Below the pieces are notes generated by a model. It saw only the letters and a program-made list of their open reading frames with translations, did not search any database and was not told where the DNA came from. From Pinibacter soli (GTDB lineage: Bacteria; Bacteroidota; Bacteroidia; Chitinophagales; Chitinophagaceae): 64,000 nucleotides of DNA. The number at the start of each line of letters is the position of its first letter. Within the stretch, counting starts at the first letter, position 1. Shown piece by piece: positions 62,008 through 64,000 of this stretch. The DNA lies in NCBI RefSeq assembly GCF_029961145.1, contig NZ_JASBRG010000005.1:186001-250000 (forward strand). Reading direction: 5' to 3'. The translations under genes and the position numbers were made by a program.

Positions 62008-64000
62008 TTAATTACAGGCAGGAGGTAATCCAGCCACTCCCCATTTATGGTTCGGCTTGTCCCCCATCCACAACTCAAGCTGTCCTCCTTTGCTGAAATC
62101 ATTGTGAGTGAACCAAAATGTTTTCAAGGTGCTTCTGTTTAGCTTAGCCGATTGTATATACTTATTAGCAGAGCTGTTGTTATAGCACTTGATTACAAAA
62201 CTTTCACCCTCGTAATAATTTTGATTCAGATGTATAGTAATTTCATCAAACAGTGGTGACGTAATTTCATAAACGGGTTGTTGAGCTTCATTGCCCATGA
62301 TATCAAACAAGCCTATTGACATTAACGCACTTATTCCACCCATTTGACCTTCGTCTTCATCATGGCCACCATAACCGGCATCGGGAGTAGTGCCACCGTA
62401 TGTCTGTTGCTGTACCTGCCTCACCCAATATTGTGTAAGCCATGGTTTACCGGCATAGCTGAATAAATGCGCATTGGAACAGCCTGGCTGGTTTCCATAA
62501 CTGATGTAACCTGAACTGTAATCATCTACAAAATCTTGTTCTTTGGCTTTTTCAAAAGCAAAATTTAATTTATTGCAAAAACTATCTCTGCCTCCAATTA
62601 AGTCGATCAGCTTGGTAATATCATGTGAAACGCCCCATGTTGCCTGCCAGGCATTGGACTCTACCCAGCCAGCACCCGACAAAGGATTTGTATGTGTAAA
62701 TTTTCCGTTTTTATCTTTTGGGAAAATAAATCTGCCCACAGTGTCGAAACAGTTCGTCCAACCCGATGCACGTTTTCTAAATAAGTTATAATCATTCTCT
62801 CTGCCCAGTTTAGCAGCCATTTGCGCTGCTCCCCAATCCTGAAACCCGGCTTCAATTGTAACACCGGCATTGTTGGGCCACCAACCATTTTTTATATAGA
62901 ATTCAGCTGCTCCTCTGTCCATTTCACCGCCGCTGATCATACCGCCGGGCATCTGGTTCTCTTTAACTATTTCAAACGCTGTATTAGCGTCCACTTTTTT
63001 CAGCAGCCCTTTCATATATGTGCTCACTATGAAACTAGCCGCGGGGTCGCCTGTCATGATAAATGTATAACCGCCACCCATAGGAGCACGAGGTAATAAT
63101 TTTCCGTTCTTAGCATACTCAAGAAGGCTGGCTGAAAAATCATCCATCAACTCGGGCCATGCTAAACCCCAAAGTACATTAAGGTTCCATTGCGTTAGCC
63201 AAAATGCGTCGGACAAATACATATTGAACTTTGGCCTGCCGTTTTCATCTTTTGGAACTGATTTTATTTTGAAAACAGCATCATTAAACTTACCGTTGCG
63301 TCCTCCAAATTTGGTAATTTCTGTTCTATCAGGATAATCGCCATTAACATCATTTATTTTTTGCCTCCCCAATAGCACATGCCACAGATCGGTATAAAAC
63401 TTTTGACGCTGTTGAGGCGTTCCGCCTTTTGCTTCAATTCTTCCCAGGTACTGATTCCAAATTTTTGCAGCGTTATTTCTTACTTCATCAAAGTTCCATG
63501 TAGTGCATTCATGGGCAAGGTTATTTTTTGCATTTTCGACGGAAGTATAAGAAATGGCTATTTTCATATTGAGTTGTTCCCCTGCCTGCATTACATACTC
63601 CGCTCCTAATTTCACACTATCGCCTTCAACATGACTAATGTCTTTTTTGATTGTTTTATCGCCTTGCCATACGTCCAGAGATGTAAAGGGTTTATCAAAT
63701 TGAATTACGAAGAAAACACGGATATCATTAGGGCCTCCCCAGAATCTTTTCACGGTGCTAAAAGACCCTTCGATTTCAGTATTACTAACTTTATCAATCC
63801 TGGCATCCACCATAGTGCAAACATTTTTCACTGTACTCCCCATATCAATAACAACTCGGGCATCAGACTTTTTTGTGTATTGAAATCTGTAAAAACTTAC
63901 TCTGTCCGTCGCCGTTTGCTCTACCCAAATTTTATTTTTTTGAAGCATCACCCGATGATAACCGGGCTGAACTATTTCATCATCGTGATTAAAAGAGGAC
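62008..64000 (-). CDS. GH92 family glycosidase (alpha-mannosidase), partial
   Basis: The frame is open to the right edge; the visible 663 residues are the middle and C-terminal part of a GH92 enzyme. The first residues, FNHDDEIVQPGYHRVML, are the conserved N-terminal barrel motif. Further signatures: TDLWHVLLGRQKINDVNGDYP, LSDAFWLTQWNLNVLWGLAW, and the catalytic region YGGHDEDEGQMGG. GH92 members are Ca2+-dependent exo-acting alpha-mannosidases, often attacking alpha-1,2 linkages in N-glycans. Secreted or periplasmic in Bacteroidota; the signal region lies outside the window. It is downstream of the integrase remnant and may belong to an older element. Confidence 0.92.
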   Translation of the reverse strand, partial: SSFNHDDEIVQPGYHRVMLQKNKIWVEQTATDRVSFYRFQYTKKSDARVVIDMGSTVKNVCTMVDARIDKVSNTEIEGSFSTVKRFWGGPNDIRVFFVIQFDKPFTSLDVWQGDKTIKKDISHVEGDSVKLGAEYVMQAGEQLNMKIAISYTSVENAKNNLAHECTTWNFDEVRNNAAKIWNQYLGRIEAKGGTPQQRQKFYTDLWHVLLGRQKINDVNGDYPDRTEITKFGGRNGKFNDAVFKIKSVPKDENGRPKFNMYLSDAFWLTQWNLNVLWGLAWPELMDDFSASLLEYAKNGKLLPRAPMGGGYTFIMTGDPAASFIVSTYMKGLLKKVDANTAFEIVKENQMPGGMISGGEMDRGAAEFYIKNGWWPNNAGVTIEAGFQDWGAAQMAAKLGRENDYNLFRKRASGWTNCFDTVGRFIFPKDKNGKFTHTNPLSGAGWVESNAWQATWGVSHDITKLIDLIGGRDSFCNKLNFAFEKAKEQDFVDDYSSGYISYGNQPGCSNAHLFSYAGKPWLTQYWVRQVQQQTYGGTTPDAGYGGHDEDEGQMGGISALMSIGLFDIMGNEAQQPVYEITSPLFDEITIHLNQNYYEGESFVIKCYNNSSANKYIQSAKLNRSTLKTFWFTHNDFSKGGQLELWMGDKPNHKWGVAGLPPACN

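Overview
The window looks like a Bacteroidota chromosome, most likely family Chitinophagaceae. Evidence: a PorP/SprF membrane protein, a gliding-motility-type C-terminal secretion domain, SusC/SusD with a FecR/ECF-sigma pair, several TlpA-like thioredoxins, genes without Shine-Dalgarno sequences, and at least one clear TAnnTTTG (-7) / TTTG (-33) promoter. No rRNA, CRISPR array or intact insertion sequence was seen.

Layout. 1-7552: ordinary chromosomal genes (partial ABC exporter, Na+/H+ antiporter, ThuA-like protein, flavin reductase, nitrilase-family amidohydrolase, DbpA-like helicase, PfkB sugar kinase) separated by short palindromic repeats. 7634-28148: one uninterrupted minus-strand operon of 15 genes encoding an extracellular contractile injection system (eCIS, Afp/PVC/MAC family). 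In transcription order: cap (DUF4255/Afp16), an unknown 245-aa protein with a carbohydrate-binding-like motif, sheath, two tube proteins, DUF5908, LysM/tube-baseplate adaptor, VgrG-like spike, PAAR tip, gp25, two large baseplate J-type proteins, a 1289-aa protein of unknown function in the Afp13 slot, a short tape-measure protein and the AAA+ ATPase (Afp15). No toxin or regulator is recognisable inside it. 28554-29135: a dihydrofolate-reductase-family protein. 29433-39842: an OmpA/PD40 protein, a PorP/SprF protein and a 2315-aa secreted, type IX-sorted adhesin-like protein. 40546-41417: two small hypotheticals.

41918-41993 is tRNA-Arg(ACG). Its 3' end and about 300 bp of downstream sequence recur at 61140-61476, so the 19.1 kb between them (about 41994-61162) is a tRNA-integrated genomic island. 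The second copy runs into a frameshifted, truncated tyrosine integrase (61449-61855). The island carries, all on the minus strand, an ECF sigma factor, FecR anti-sigma, SusC (with an STN signalling domain), SusD, DUF4843 and PKD-like lipoproteins, three TlpA-like thiol-disulfide proteins plus a fourth remnant, a two-domain trypsin-like protease with an odd Cys-substituted second domain, and a pepsin/retropepsin-like aspartyl protease with PDZ. A VF530-family DNA-binding protein lies at its right end. Beyond the repeat, a GH92 alpha-mannosidase gene runs off the right edge and may belong to an older element at the same tRNA.

How the genes fit together: in the eCIS operon every structural class of a contractile nanomachine is present, so an assembled particle is expected; what it carries is unknown. 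In the island, the sigma/FecR/STN-SusC set predicts substrate-induced expression of an outer-membrane uptake system coupled to periplasmic redox proteins and proteases, which suggests a peptide or protein substrate rather than a glycan.
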